A stretch of DNA of 55,756 bases. Source: Candidatus Avoscillospira avistercoris. GTDB lineage: Bacteria; Bacillota; Clostridia; Oscillospirales; Oscillospiraceae. The number at the start of each line of letters is the position of its first letter. The first letter of the stretch is position 1. Below the pieces are notes generated by a model. The model made no database searches. It saw only the letters and a list, made by a program, of their open reading frames with translations, and had not been told where the DNA came from. Positions 1-7,395 of this stretch are shown here, piece after piece. Where the stretch lies: assembly GCA_018716875.1 (NCBI GenBank), contig DVJJ01000041.1:1-55756 (forward strand). Reading direction: 5' to 3'. The position numbers were made by a program, and so were the translations under genes.

Positions 1-640
1 AACGCTGGACAGCGCCGTTGGATCTGAAAAAAATCCAACAAAAATCCAAGAAACCGTGGTGGACAGTCCCGGCAATGAAAACGGCGACCGCTGCAAACTG
101 GCAAAAAGCATGGCACCGAAGGTGAAAATCCAGCAAATCATACAATGTGTAGGAGGGGGGGCTGGAGAGGGATTCCGTGCAGTACCGTGGAAATCCTGGA
201 AAACCCCACGAAGTTCTAAAAAGAAACGGGGGCGGTTTTGTTGAAAGTGATGAAAAGCAAAACGGGTAAAACCATATGGTTGCACCCGGCGGCGGAGTCG
301 TCCATGGGATGAAAACGACAGATGGACGGATGGGACCCCTGGGGAAATTTTTCCTGCCGTTTTGGGGTGTCCGCTGGGAAGATGGCCGGAAAACGGTGTG
401 GTTTTCCGGAGAAAAACCGGGGGAAACCGGACGGAACAACGGGGAATCCCACAGGGGATTCCCAAGGGCGGCGCGGCGGCTGCATGGGAAAATCTGCAAG
501 TGGAATTGTAAAAAAATAAGAGACCGCCGGCGATGGCTTGACCTTGGCGGCAAGGGCCGGACAACGGACGGCGGACCGGGGAGCAGGAGGGAATTTCCGG
601 CAATATGAATCAATTTCTATTTTCTGCTTGTCAATGGTAA
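1..640. other. Gene-free, purine-rich, hairpin-rich stretch
   Basis: I find no convincing gene here. The short open frames lack ribosome binding sites and resemble no family I know. The plus strand is rich in A and G, with many variants of GGAAA-CC or GGGAA-CCC. Two perfect hairpins stand out. One has 9-bp arms CCGGAAAAC and GTTTTCCGG at 386-409 with a 6-nt loop. The other has arms GGGAATCCC and GGGATTCCC at 442-463 with loop ACAG. Neither is followed by a T run, so they are not ordinary terminators. The stretch may be untranslated RNA, decayed sequence, or the far side of a gene beyond the left edge. Confidence 0.5.
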
Positions 641-648
641 AAAACATC

Positions 649-677
649 TTGCAAGTGGAAAAAGAATTGTGTATTAT
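649..677 (+). promoter_or_regulatory. Sigma-A promoter of the rnf operon
   Basis: TTGCAA (649-654), a 17-nt spacer and TATTAT (672-677) match the vegetative consensus well. Transcription would begin near 684, leaving a leader of about 290 nt before rnfC. A weaker second candidate, TTGAAA with TGTATG 17 nt on, lies around 872-900. Confidence 0.6.
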
Positions 678-683
678 CAATTC

Positions 684-972
684 GGACAGAAAAACTCAAC
701 TTTTAATCCGTAAAAAGTTATCGAAACATTTGTAGCGAGTTCTTTGTCACACGTTGGAAACAGGGAGGGGGCAGGGGTGGCAGCCCCGGAGATGCTGCCG
801 GTCCCAAGGGTCCCGCCGGAGGGGGAAATCGCCGTTCTACCCGGCGGAACGGGACAAAAACCAGTAAAAAGTTGAAAATTCCTGCAAGACAAATTGTATG
901 AGGATTTGCGCCGCCTTTCAGGGTGGTATTGGGGCGAACGGACGCCACATCAAAAAAGAGGAGTGAGTGATT
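684..972 (+). promoter_or_regulatory. Long structured 5' leader of rnfC
   Basis: The leader between the promoter and rnfC can fold. GGCAGC near 779 can pair with GCTGCC near 794. A larger stem near 809-855 pairs CCGCCGG with CCGGCGG, or alternatively GTCCCG with CGGGAC, and is followed by AAAAA rather than T's. The two overlapping pairings hint at alternative structures. I do not recognise a known riboswitch class; FMN and cobalamin signatures are not visible. The ribosome binding site GAGGAG is at 958-963. Confidence 0.35.
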
Positions 973-2268
973 TTGAAGAGAAGGGCGAAGGGTATCTTTG
1001 TTGCCGCCAATAAGAACACGGCCAACTGTACGCCCGTGGAACTGAAGGTCCCGCCGCGGGTCCGGCTGCCGCTGGCGCTGCTGGGTACCAATTCCAGCTC
1101 GTTCACGGTGAAAAAGGGCGACACGGTGGCCGTGGGCCAGCCCATTTCCACCTATGGCAGCGGCATCGGTGTGCCGCTCCATGCCACGGTGTCCGGCACC
1201 GTGGAGGGCATCGAAAAGCTGCGTCTGGCTGCGGGTTATGTGGTGGACTCCCTGGTGATTGCCTCCGACGGCAAACAGACCGTCTGGGAAGGCGTCAAAC
1301 CGCCGGAGGTTCCCGATGCACCGTCGTTCCTGGAAGCCATCCGCAACAGCGGCCTGGTGGGTCTGGGCGGCGCGGGCTTCCCCACCTGGGTTAAGCTCAA
1401 CGCGTCGGTGGACCGGCTGATCATCAACGGCTCCGAGTGCGAGCCCTACTGCACCGCCGACCATGTGACCATGCGGGATTACGCCGCCGATCTGGCCGAG
1501 GGCATCGCCATTGTCCAGTCCCGGCTGGCCATTGAAAAAACCATCATCGGCGTCAAGCATCCGCCCCAGGCATTGCTGGACGCCTTCTCCCAGATTCCCA
1601 ATGTGGAGATTCAACAGCTGCGGGAGTTCTACCCTGTGGGCGCGGAGAAAATGCTGATTCTGGAGACCACGGGCCGTGTTGTCCCCGGCGGCAAGCTGCC
1701 CAAGGACGTGGGCTGTATGGTCCTCAATGTCAACACCGCCGTGTTTATCGCCCGGTACTTACGGACCGGCATGCCCCTGGTGCAGAAGCTGGTCACCGTG
1801 GACGGCTCCGCCGTCCGGACGCCGGGACTGGTCATTGCTCCCATCGGCACGCCGGTGGAGGCCCTGTTCCGGGCCGTGGGCGGCTTCGTTCAGGAACCGG
1901 CCAAAATCATCTCCGGCGGCCCCATGATGGGTACGGCCCTGCCGGACCTGGAGTTCCCCCTGCTGTGGAACTGCGGCAGCCTGTTGGCCCTGGGCGCCAA
2001 AGAGGCTGTCAAGCCCGATTCCACCGCCTGCATCCGCTGCGGCCGCTGTGCCCAGCACTGTCCCATGAACCTTATGGCCTTTGAGATGACCGAGGCCTTC
2101 GCCCGCAAGGACGTGGACCGGCTGCGCCAGATTGGCGCCAACCTGTGCATGGAATGCGGCTGCTGCGCCTACGTCTGTCCCGCTCACCGGGATTTGGTCA
2201 CCAGCCATAAGCTCATGAAACGGTTCCTGGCTACACAGCCCAAGAAGGAGGAGGCGAAATCATGCTGA
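973..2268 (+). CDS. rnfC: Rnf complex subunit C (ferredoxin:NAD+ oxidoreductase)
   Basis: RnfC is the peripheral NADH/FMN and iron-sulfur subunit of the membrane-bound Rnf complex, which moves electrons between ferredoxin and NAD+ while pumping Na+ or H+. The protein (431 aa) has a glycine-rich nucleotide-binding stretch (GLVGLGGAGFPTWVKL near residue 130), the motif INGSECEPY, and two C-terminal 4Fe-4S motifs: CIRCGRCAQHCP at about 353-364 and CMECGCCAYVCP at about 392-403. I chose the TTG at 973 because it lies 9 nt after GAGGAG; an in-frame GTG at 967 is only 3 nt away from it. The stop overlaps the rnfD start by 7 nt. It is the first gene of rnfCDGEAB, the usual clostridial order. Confidence 0.95.
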   Translation: MKRRAKGIFVAANKNTANCTPVELKVPPRVRLPLALLGTNSSSFTVKKGDTVAVGQPISTYGSGIGVPLHATVSGTVEGIEKLRLAAGYVVDSLVIASDGKQTVWEGVKPPEVPDAPSFLEAIRNSGLVGLGGAGFPTWVKLNASVDRLIINGSECEPYCTADHVTMRDYAADLAEGIAIVQSRLAIEKTIIGVKHPPQALLDAFSQIPNVEIQQLREFYPVGAEKMLILETTGRVVPGGKLPKDVGCMVLNVNTAVFIARYLRTGMPLVQKLVTVDGSAVRTPGLVIAPIGTPVEALFRAVGGFVQEPAKIISGGPMMGTALPDLEFPLLWNCGSLLALGAKEAVKPDSTACIRCGRCAQHCPMNLMAFEMTEAFARKDVDRLRQIGANLCMECGCCAYVCPAHRDLVTSHKLMKRFLATQPKKEEAKSC

Positions 2269-3161
2269 AACTCATGGTCGTATCGTCCGCCCCCCATATC
2301 TGGGGCAAGGACAGCACCCATACCATCATGCGCGATGTGCTCATTGCCCTGGTGCCCGCCCTGCTGGCTTCCATCTGGATTTTCGGCATCCGGACCCTGG
2401 CCGTCACCATCGTCTGCGTCGGCGTAGCCATGCTGGCCGAGGACCTGTTTGAACGGGCCACGGGCCGTCCCAATACGGTCAACGATCTGTCCGCCGCCGT
2501 CACCGGCACGTTGCTGGCCTTCTGTCTGCCTGCGGATATCCCGTACTGGGTGGCTGGACTGGGCAGCGTCATCGCCATTGTGGTGGTAAAGCAGCTCTTC
2601 GGCGGCATCGGTCAGAACTTCGCCAATCCCGCCATCACCGCCCGCGTCATCCTGCTGCTCTGCGGCTTCGGCGGCGCCATGACCACCTTTGCGGTGGACG
2701 GCGTTACGGCGGCCACCCCCCTGGCCGACGGCGGCGTGTATCCGGGCCTCGGGGCTATGCTCCTGGGCACCCGCGGCGGCAGCCTGGGCGAGACCTGCAC
2801 CATTGCGCTGCTCCTTGGCGGCGCGTACCTGCTGTACCGCCGGGTCATCACCTGGCACATTCCTGTGACCTATCTGGGCACGGTCTTTGTGGTGTCCCTG
2901 CTGGCCGGTCAAAACCTGGGTTTGCAGATGTTCGGCGGCGGCCTGATGCTGGGCGCGTTCTTTATGGCCACCGATTACACCACGTCTCCCATGACCGACA
3001 AGGGCAAGCTGATCTATGGCGTGGGCTGCGGCCTGCTGACCATGATGATCCGCCTGTGGGGCTCCGTCCCCGAGGGCGTCAGCTACGCCATTCTGCTGAT
3101 GAACATTCTCACGCCCCACATCGACCGTGTGGTGCGCATGAAGCCCCTGGGAGGTGCGTGA
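2262..3161 (+). CDS. rnfD: Rnf complex subunit D
   Basis: RnfD is an integral membrane subunit (299 aa) of the NqrB/RnfD family, which carries a covalently bound FMN and helps form the ion path. Many hydrophobic helices alternate with short glycine-rich loops. The segment FMATDYTTSPMTDKG near residue 240 corresponds to the conserved flavin-attachment region, where a Thr is the likely acceptor. The start overlaps the end of rnfC and has AAGAAGGAGGAGG upstream. Translation is probably coupled, and rnfG follows after 1 nt. Confidence 0.94.
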   Translation: MLKLMVVSSAPHIWGKDSTHTIMRDVLIALVPALLASIWIFGIRTLAVTIVCVGVAMLAEDLFERATGRPNTVNDLSAAVTGTLLAFCLPADIPYWVAGLGSVIAIVVVKQLFGGIGQNFANPAITARVILLLCGFGGAMTTFAVDGVTAATPLADGGVYPGLGAMLLGTRGGSLGETCTIALLLGGAYLLYRRVITWHIPVTYLGTVFVVSLLAGQNLGLQMFGGGLMLGAFFMATDYTTSPMTDKGKLIYGVGCGLLTMMIRLWGSVPEGVSYAILLMNILTPHIDRVVRMKPLGGA

Positions 3162-3162
3162 T

Positions 3163-3696
3163 ATGACGGCAACAAAAAAGAGTTCCCTGGTGGCGCCGGT
3201 GGTGGTGCTGACCATCATCGCCTTTGCTATCGCCGCCATTCTGGCCTTTGTCAACGATTTGACGGCCCCCGTCATTAAGGCCCAGGAGGAGGCCGCGGCA
3301 CAGGCGGCCTTGCTGGAGGTCATGCCCGACGGCACCGACTTCACCGATGTCACCGGTCTGGAGCTGCCGGAAAACGTGGTCAAGATTCAAAAGGCCGGCA
3401 ACGGCGCCGGTTACGTCTTCACCACCTACGGCAAGGGCTTCGGCGGCAACATCCAGGTTATGGTGGGCATTGATCCGGAGGGCGCCATCACCGGCACCAA
3501 GGTCCTGACCCATGGCGAGAGCGCCGGTATCAGTGACCCGGTGGTGGGCGACGGCTCCGAATTCCAGCAGCAGTTGCCCGGCGTCACCGATCCGGGACAG
3601 ATTGAAGCCGTCAGCGGCGCCACCAAGTCCTCCAACGGCATGATCGCCGCCATCGAAGCGGCCTTTGACGCCCTGGCTCTGGTGAACGCAGAATAA
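3163..3696 (+). CDS. rnfG: Rnf complex subunit G (FMN-binding)
   Basis: RnfG (177 aa) is a membrane-anchored FMN-binding subunit. One N-terminal helix (VAPVVVLTIIAFAIAAILAF) anchors an extracytoplasmic FMN-binding domain. The motif VSGATKSSNG near residue 150 holds the Thr that, by family knowledge, bonds FMN through a phosphoester. The ATG at 3163 is 8 nt after GGGAGG; an in-frame GTG at 3154 overlaps that ribosome binding site, so it was rejected. AAGGAGG just after the stop serves rnfE. Confidence 0.94.
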   Translation: MTATKKSSLVAPVVVLTIIAFAIAAILAFVNDLTAPVIKAQEEAAAQAALLEVMPDGTDFTDVTGLELPENVVKIQKAGNGAGYVFTTYGKGFGGNIQVMVGIDPEGAITGTKVLTHGESAGISDPVVGDGSEFQQQLPGVTDPGQIEAVSGATKSSNGMIAAIEAAFDALALVNAE

Positions 3697-3708
3697 GGAG
3701 GCGGAGAA

Positions 3709-4392
3709 ATGAAGAAAGAATGTCAAAAACAGTCCGGCCTCGATATTTTGCTTCGGGGCATTATCAAGGAGAATCCCGTGTTGGTCCTGGTTCTGGGCAC
3801 CTGCCCGTCCATGGCTACCTCTACATCCGTCAGTACCGCCGTGGGCATGGGCCTGGCGGCCACCATGGTGCTGCTGTGCTCCAATATGCTCATCTCCCTG
3901 CTGCGGAAGGTGATTCCCGACACGGTGCGCATTCCCTGTTACATTGTCGTTATCGCCGGTTTTGTCACCGTGGTGCAGATGTTGGTCCAGGCGTACTTTA
4001 AAGATCTGTACGACTCGCTGGGCGTGTTCCTGCCGCTGATCGTCGTCAACTGCATCATCCTGGGCCGGGCCGAAATGTTCGCCAGCAAAAACGGCGTCTT
4101 CCACTCGGCCCTGGACGGCCTGGGCATGGGCCTGGGCTTCACCCTGACCCTGACGGTCATGGGCACCATCCGTGAGGTTCTGGGCTCCGGCTCCTTCGCG
4201 GGCCACGAGCTGCCCTTCTTCTCCGAGTACAATATTCCCATCCTTAGCCAAAGCCCCGGCGGCTTCTTCGTCTTCGGCTGCCTGATTGCTCTGGTGGCCA
4301 AGTTGACCCATGGCCGCGTCAAGCACGAGGCCACCGGCTGCGGCGCCTGCCCCCACCGGACAGTCTGCGGCAAACTGGGAAAGGAGGCATGA
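3709..4392 (+). CDS. rnfE: Rnf complex subunit E
   Basis: RnfE (227 aa) is one of two homologous membrane subunits, with RnfA, that form the hydrophobic core of Rnf. It begins with the family segment ENPVLVLVLGTCPSMATS and has about six helices. The family's membrane Cys is present in the first helix (GTCPS). The C-terminus adds a small cysteine-rich tail, CGACPHRTVCGKLG, that most proteobacterial RnfE proteins lack. Whether it binds metal is unknown. The stop overlaps the AAGGAGGCATGATG region that starts rnfA. Confidence 0.94.
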   Translation: MKKECQKQSGLDILLRGIIKENPVLVLVLGTCPSMATSTSVSTAVGMGLAATMVLLCSNMLISLLRKVIPDTVRIPCYIVVIAGFVTVVQMLVQAYFKDLYDSLGVFLPLIVVNCIILGRAEMFASKNGVFHSALDGLGMGLGFTLTLTVMGTIREVLGSGSFAGHELPFFSEYNIPILSQSPGGFFVFGCLIALVAKLTHGRVKHEATGCGACPHRTVCGKLGKEA

Positions 4393-4395
4393 TGT

Positions 4396-4995
4396 ATGGA
4401 CTTTAAGAATCTGCTCTTTATCATGCTCAGCGCCGTTTTTGTCAACAACTATGTGTTGCAGCGGTTCCTGGGTATCTGCCCCTTCCTGGGCGTGTCCAAG
4501 AAGCTGGACCAGGCCGCCGGTATGTCCATCGCCGTCATTTTCGTGATGCTGCTGGCTACCGCCGTCACCTGGCCCATCCAGACATATCTGCTGGACCCCA
4601 ACAACCTGGGCTATCTCCAGACTATTGTCTTCATTCTGGTCATCGCCGCCCTGGTGCAGCTGGTGGAAATCGTCCTCAAGCGCTACATTCCTGCCCTGCA
4701 CCGCTCCCTGGGCATCTACCTGCCGCTGATCACCACCAACTGCGCCATCCTGGGCGTAACGGTGCTGAACATTCAGGAAAAGTACAACTTTGCTGAGGCT
4801 ATGTTCAACTCCTTCGGCTCCGGTCTGGGCTTCTTCCTGGCTATGGTGCTGTTCTCCGGCATCCGCATCCGTACCGAGCACTGCGACGCCCCCAAGTCCT
4901 TCAAGGGTCTGCCCATTACACTGGTGTCGGCTGCCATTCTGGCGGCGGCGTTCCAGGGCTTCGGCGGCGTTATCAACAGCCTGTTCGGCCGATAA
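4396..4995 (+). CDS. rnfA: Rnf complex subunit A
   Basis: RnfA (199 aa) is the partner of RnfE in the membrane core. Recognisable parts are VNNYVLQRFLGICPFLGVSK at the N-terminus and YLPLITTNCAILGVTVLN in the middle. Conserved Cys residues sit in both segments, where structures of related complexes place a membrane iron-sulfur centre (family knowledge). The ATG at 4396 lies 8 nt after AAGGAGG; two nearer ATGs at 4389 and 4392 are in other frames. GGAGGGGG after the stop leads into rnfB. Confidence 0.95.
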   Translation: MDFKNLLFIMLSAVFVNNYVLQRFLGICPFLGVSKKLDQAAGMSIAVIFVMLLATAVTWPIQTYLLDPNNLGYLQTIVFILVIAALVQLVEIVLKRYIPALHRSLGIYLPLITTNCAILGVTVLNIQEKYNFAEAMFNSFGSGLGFFLAMVLFSGIRIRTEHCDAPKSFKGLPITLVSAAILAAAFQGFGGVINSLFGR

Positions 4996-5011
4996 GGAGG
5001 GGGAACGGATT

Positions 5012-5863
5012 ATGATGAATATCATTCTGACTGCCGCCGTTGCCGTGGCCGTCATCGGTCTCGTCTGCGGCGTCATCCTGGCCGTGGCCTCCAAGGTTAT
5101 GGCTGTGGAGGAAGACCCCCGGTTTCCGGCCATTCGTGCCGCCCTGCCCGGCGCCAACTGCGGCGCCTGCGGCTATGCGGGCTGTGACGGCTATGCCCAG
5201 GCATTGGCCTCCGGCAAGGAGACCCGTCCCAACATCTGCGTCCCCGGCGGCGCGTCCTGTGCGGCGGAAATTGCCTCGGTGCTGGGCATCGAAGCCGGTG
5301 AGGTGGAAAAGCGCGTGGCTGTTGTCTGCTGCGCCGGTGACTGCACCAAAACCGATGTCCGCATGAACTACCAGGGCGTCAAGAGCTGTGCTGCGGCACG
5401 GCTGCTGTTCGGCGGACCGGACGCCTGCGCGTTCGGCTGTCTCGGCAACGGTGACTGTATGGCCGTTTGTCCCAATAATGCCATCCGCATCGAAAAGGGT
5501 GTGGCCGTGGTGGACCGGGACCTGTGTACCGGCTGCGGCCTCTGTGCCAACGTCTGCCCCAACCGGGTTATCGGTATTTTCTCGGCCAAACAACAGGTGA
5601 TCAACGTCTGCTCCAACCTGGAGCGCGGCAAAGCTGTGGTGGACGTCTGCAAGGCCGGCTGCATGGGCTGTACCAAGTGTACCAAGGTCTGCCCCAACAA
5701 CGCCATCAAGATGGACAATGCCTTGGCCCGTGTGAATCCTGTACGGTGTACGGCCTGCGGCAAGTGCGTGGAAGCTTGTCCCACAGGCAGCGTCAAATTT
5801 GTCTTCGGCGGTCCCAGACCCCAGCCGGAACCGGAGGAAACGGAGGAAGCCCCGGCAGTCTAA
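5012..5863 (+). CDS. rnfB: Rnf complex subunit B (polyferredoxin)
   Basis: RnfB (283 aa) accepts electrons from ferredoxin. An N-terminal helix (residues 3-25) anchors it. A 4Fe-4S domain follows near residue 50 (CGACGYAGCDGYA), and then a ferredoxin-like region with four Cys clusters: CLGNGDCMAVCP, CTGCGLCANVCP, CMGCTKCTKVCP and CTACGKCVEACP. The Pro-Glu-rich tail (RPQPEPEETEEAP) is common in clostridial forms. The ATG at 5012 follows GGAGGGGGAA at a normal distance; another ATG follows at once at 5015. It is the last rnf gene, before a strong terminator. Confidence 0.95.
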   Translation: MMNIILTAAVAVAVIGLVCGVILAVASKVMAVEEDPRFPAIRAALPGANCGACGYAGCDGYAQALASGKETRPNICVPGGASCAAEIASVLGIEAGEVEKRVAVVCCAGDCTKTDVRMNYQGVKSCAAARLLFGGPDACAFGCLGNGDCMAVCPNNAIRIEKGVAVVDRDLCTGCGLCANVCPNRVIGIFSAKQQVINVCSNLERGKAVVDVCKAGCMGCTKCTKVCPNNAIKMDNALARVNPVRCTACGKCVEACPTGSVKFVFGGPRPQPEPEETEEAPAV

Positions 5864-5869
5864 CATAAT

Positions 5870-5919
5870 ATATATAGAAAAAAGCAGCATGGTCGGCCAT
5901 GCTGCTTTTTTCTATATAT
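5870..5919. terminator. Bidirectional terminator, 23-bp perfect stem
   Basis: Arms 5870-5892 and 5897-5919 are exact reverse complements around the loop TCGG. The GC-rich inner part (GCAGCATGG) is flanked by A6 on one side and T6 on the other, so it works in both directions for the convergent genes rnfB and rubrerythrin. Confidence 0.95.
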
Positions 5920-5938
5920 GGAAAGCCAAAAAGGGGGA

Positions 5939-6493
5939 TTACACAGTTTTCTTGAAGGAGGTCTCCTCAAAGGAGCCGATGGCGCCGCAGACCTCGCACA
6001 CGTCGGGGCGATGCTCGAAGGTAGCACCGCAGAACTGACAGCGGTAGCCCTGAACGGTCACGGTCTTGGGAGCGGCGGCATGGGATTCCTCGGCAGCGCC
6101 GGCGCTTTGCAGCTGGAGCAAAGCCTGCATAAAACGCATTTCGTGATCCTGTTCGATCTTGGCGATATTCTCAAACAGAACGGCAATGTCCTCAAACCCT
6201 TCCTGACGGGCCTGGGCGGCAAATTCGGGATACATGCTGCTCCACTCGCCATATTCACCGCTGGCAGCAGCCTGGAGGTTCTCGGTGGTGTTGCCGATGC
6301 CCATCAGCTTTTGATAGAGCAGCTTGCCGTGCATGGCTTCGTTGGTGGAGAGGCTGTCGAAAAGGGCAGCGATTTCCGGGTGATTTTCCTGCTTGGCGCG
6401 CTGGGCAAAAAAGGTGTACTTGTTACGGGCCATGGACTCGCCCTGGAAGGCGGCCAGCAGATTTTTTTCGGTCTGTGTTCCCTTAATGCTCAT
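5939..6493 (-). CDS. rbr: Rubrerythrin
   Basis: Rubrerythrin is a cytoplasmic peroxidase of anaerobes that reduces hydrogen peroxide with electrons from NADH via rubredoxin. The protein (184 aa) has the four-helix diiron domain with the ligand motifs EAMH and EQDHE, and a C-terminal rubredoxin-like domain (YRCQFCGATFEHRPDVCEVC) that binds one iron through CxxC pairs. Of two in-frame ATGs, the second (6493) is chosen because it lies 8 nt after GGAGG; the first is only 2 nt away. It has its own promoter and a dyad at the transcription start, consistent with peroxide-responsive control. Confidence 0.95.
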   Translation of the reverse strand: MSIKGTQTEKNLLAAFQGESMARNKYTFFAQRAKQENHPEIAALFDSLSTNEAMHGKLLYQKLMGIGNTTENLQAAASGEYGEWSSMYPEFAAQARQEGFEDIAVLFENIAKIEQDHEMRFMQALLQLQSAGAAEESHAAAPKTVTVQGYRCQFCGATFEHRPDVCEVCGAIGSFEETSFKKTV

Positions 6494-6509
6494 TGTCATT
6501 GCCTCCTTG

Positions 6510-6530
6510 CAATAATAAGTATTGTTATTG
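6510..6530 (-). promoter_or_regulatory. Candidate PerR/Fur-family operator
   Basis: CAATAA (6510-6515) and TTATTG (6525-6530) form an AT-rich dyad with 9 nt between, just downstream of the -10 box and covering the start of transcription. Position and composition fit a PerR-like peroxide repressor, which controls rubrerythrin in other clostridia. The match to the published PerR box is only partial. Confidence 0.4.
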
Positions 6531-6532
6531 AT

Positions 6533-6560
6533 ATTATATACCAGTATTCCGAGATGTCAA
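6533..6560 (-). promoter_or_regulatory. Rubrerythrin promoter
   Basis: Read on the minus strand: TTGACA (6555-6560), a 16-nt spacer, TATAAT (6533-6538). Both boxes match the consensus exactly, so the promoter should be strong when not repressed. Confidence 0.85.
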
Positions 6561-6607
6561 GTAGGTAAAGTGGGGAAATTTTCTTATATTTTTCTTGCGA
6601 GACGCAT

Positions 6608-6645
6608 AAAAAAATAAGTTCCCGGACCCAACAGGGTCCGGGAGC
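6608..6645 (-). terminator. Terminator of the small unknown gene
   Basis: CCCGGACCC and GGGTCCGGG pair around the loop AACA (about 6623-6644). Read on the minus strand, the stem is followed by AACTTATTTTTTT, as expected for a terminator of the gene at 6664-6879. Confidence 0.8.
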
Positions 6646-6663
6646 GCAGACAACGGGCCGGAT

Positions 6664-6879
6664 TCAGTCCGGTTTTTCAAGAATCACAAAGGATACCAGC
6701 GTTTCCTTGTGGAGATAGTGTTCCAGTTTGGGGTCCACCTCGACTGTCTGAGTGTTCATCTGTGAGACGACCCAGCCCTCTTCCAGCAGCTTGTTCAGGT
6801 GTACCAGATATGGGTTGCGGTTGACGTCGGTCTGCTCTGTCACATCGCGGCTGTTGCTGATATAGACGACCTTTTGCAT
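6664..6879 (-). CDS. Small protein of unknown function
   Basis: I do not recognise this 71-aa protein. It starts MQKVVYISNSRDV, has no hydrophobic segment and no cysteine, and looks like a compact alpha/beta fold. The phrase LNKLLEEGWVVSQMNTQTV faintly recalls DUF4177-type small proteins, which share a 'LN..L.EGW.V' pattern. A clear ribosome binding site (GGAGGG, 6 nt before the ATG) and a following terminator support a real gene. It lies just downstream of tRNA-Leu on the same strand and shows no promoter of its own that I can trust. Confidence 0.65.
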   Translation of the reverse strand: MQKVVYISNSRDVTEQTDVNRNPYLVHLNKLLEEGWVVSQMNTQTVEVDPKLEHYLHKETLVSFVILEKPD

Positions 6880-6959
6880 GGAATCCCTCCTGTTTCTGCT
6901 GATATGGGACTGTGGCATGAATGGCAGATGGCAATGTTTTTGCCATAAAGACAGAAAAA

Positions 6960-6989
6960 CGCCGGAGCAAAGTGGACTTTGCTCCGGCG
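6960..6989 (-). terminator. Terminator of tRNA-Leu
   Basis: A perfect 13-bp stem (CGCCGGAGCAAAG with its complement, 6960-6972 and 6977-6989) around TGGA. On the minus strand it is followed by TTTTT, directly after the encoded CCA of the tRNA. Confidence 0.9.
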
Positions 6990-7076
6990 TGGTGCCGCTG
7001 ACCGGGATCGAACCGGTACGGTGTTGCCACCGAGGGATTTTAAGTCCCTTGCGTCTGCCAGTTTCGCCACAGCGGC
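6990..7076 (-). tRNA. tRNA-Leu, anticodon UAA
   Basis: Read on the minus strand, the 87-nt gene has a 7-bp acceptor stem (GCCGCTG with CAGCGGC), a D arm (GGCGAAACTGGCAGACGC), an anticodon stem GGGAC..GTCCC-type with loop CTTAAAA (anticodon TAA), a long variable arm typical of leucine tRNAs (CGGTGGCAACACCG), a T arm with GGTTCGATCCC, discriminator A and an encoded CCA. Confidence 0.97.
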
Positions 7077-7084
7077 GTAAAGAT

Positions 7085-7114
7085 ATCATACCATTTACTA
7101 TATTGAATTGTCAA
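7085..7114 (-). promoter_or_regulatory. tRNA-Leu promoter
   Basis: On the minus strand: TTGACA (7109-7114), an 18-nt spacer and TATGAT (7085-7090), placing the start of transcription a base or two before the mature tRNA. Confidence 0.7.
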
Positions 7115-7243
7115 GAAAAATCGGACAAACGGTGAAATTTCCGCCATATTTTTGCGATACAAAAAAATGAATTCTGTACCATGTTTGACTGTTTTCGCGG
7201 TGCGTGGAAAGCGCATGACGTTTTGTGAGAAACCAGTCGAAGA

Positions 7244-7272
7244 TTGACAGGGCGAAGCCATGGTATTATGAT
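7244..7272 (+). promoter_or_regulatory. Promoter of the zinc-ribbon membrane protein
   Basis: TTGACA (7244-7249), 17 nt, TATGAT (7267-7272). The leader to the ATG at 7396 is about 115 nt. The rest of 7115-7395 holds nothing else I can name. Confidence 0.75.
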
Positions 7273-7395
7273 ATACCAAATACACCGGCAAAACCGCCGG
7301 AATGGGAAACCCATACGCGGCACACAGACAGAAACAGACGCGCTCACCGCGTCTGCACGGTACCGCGATATTCCAAGCAAGAAGGAGGAGCAATC

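Noticed and set aside
216..680. Minus-strand open frame of 154 codons in the gene-free start
   Set aside because: No ribosome binding site, Pro/Arg-rich low-complexity translation, no family likeness; it is what a purine-rich strand gives on its complement.
684..972. FMN or cobalamin riboswitch before rnfC
   Set aside because: The G-rich leader looked promising, but neither conserved core can be found.
6929..6946. Small hairpin TGGCAA/TTGCCA upstream of the small unknown gene
   Set aside because: Too short and without a run of T's; no role could be supported.
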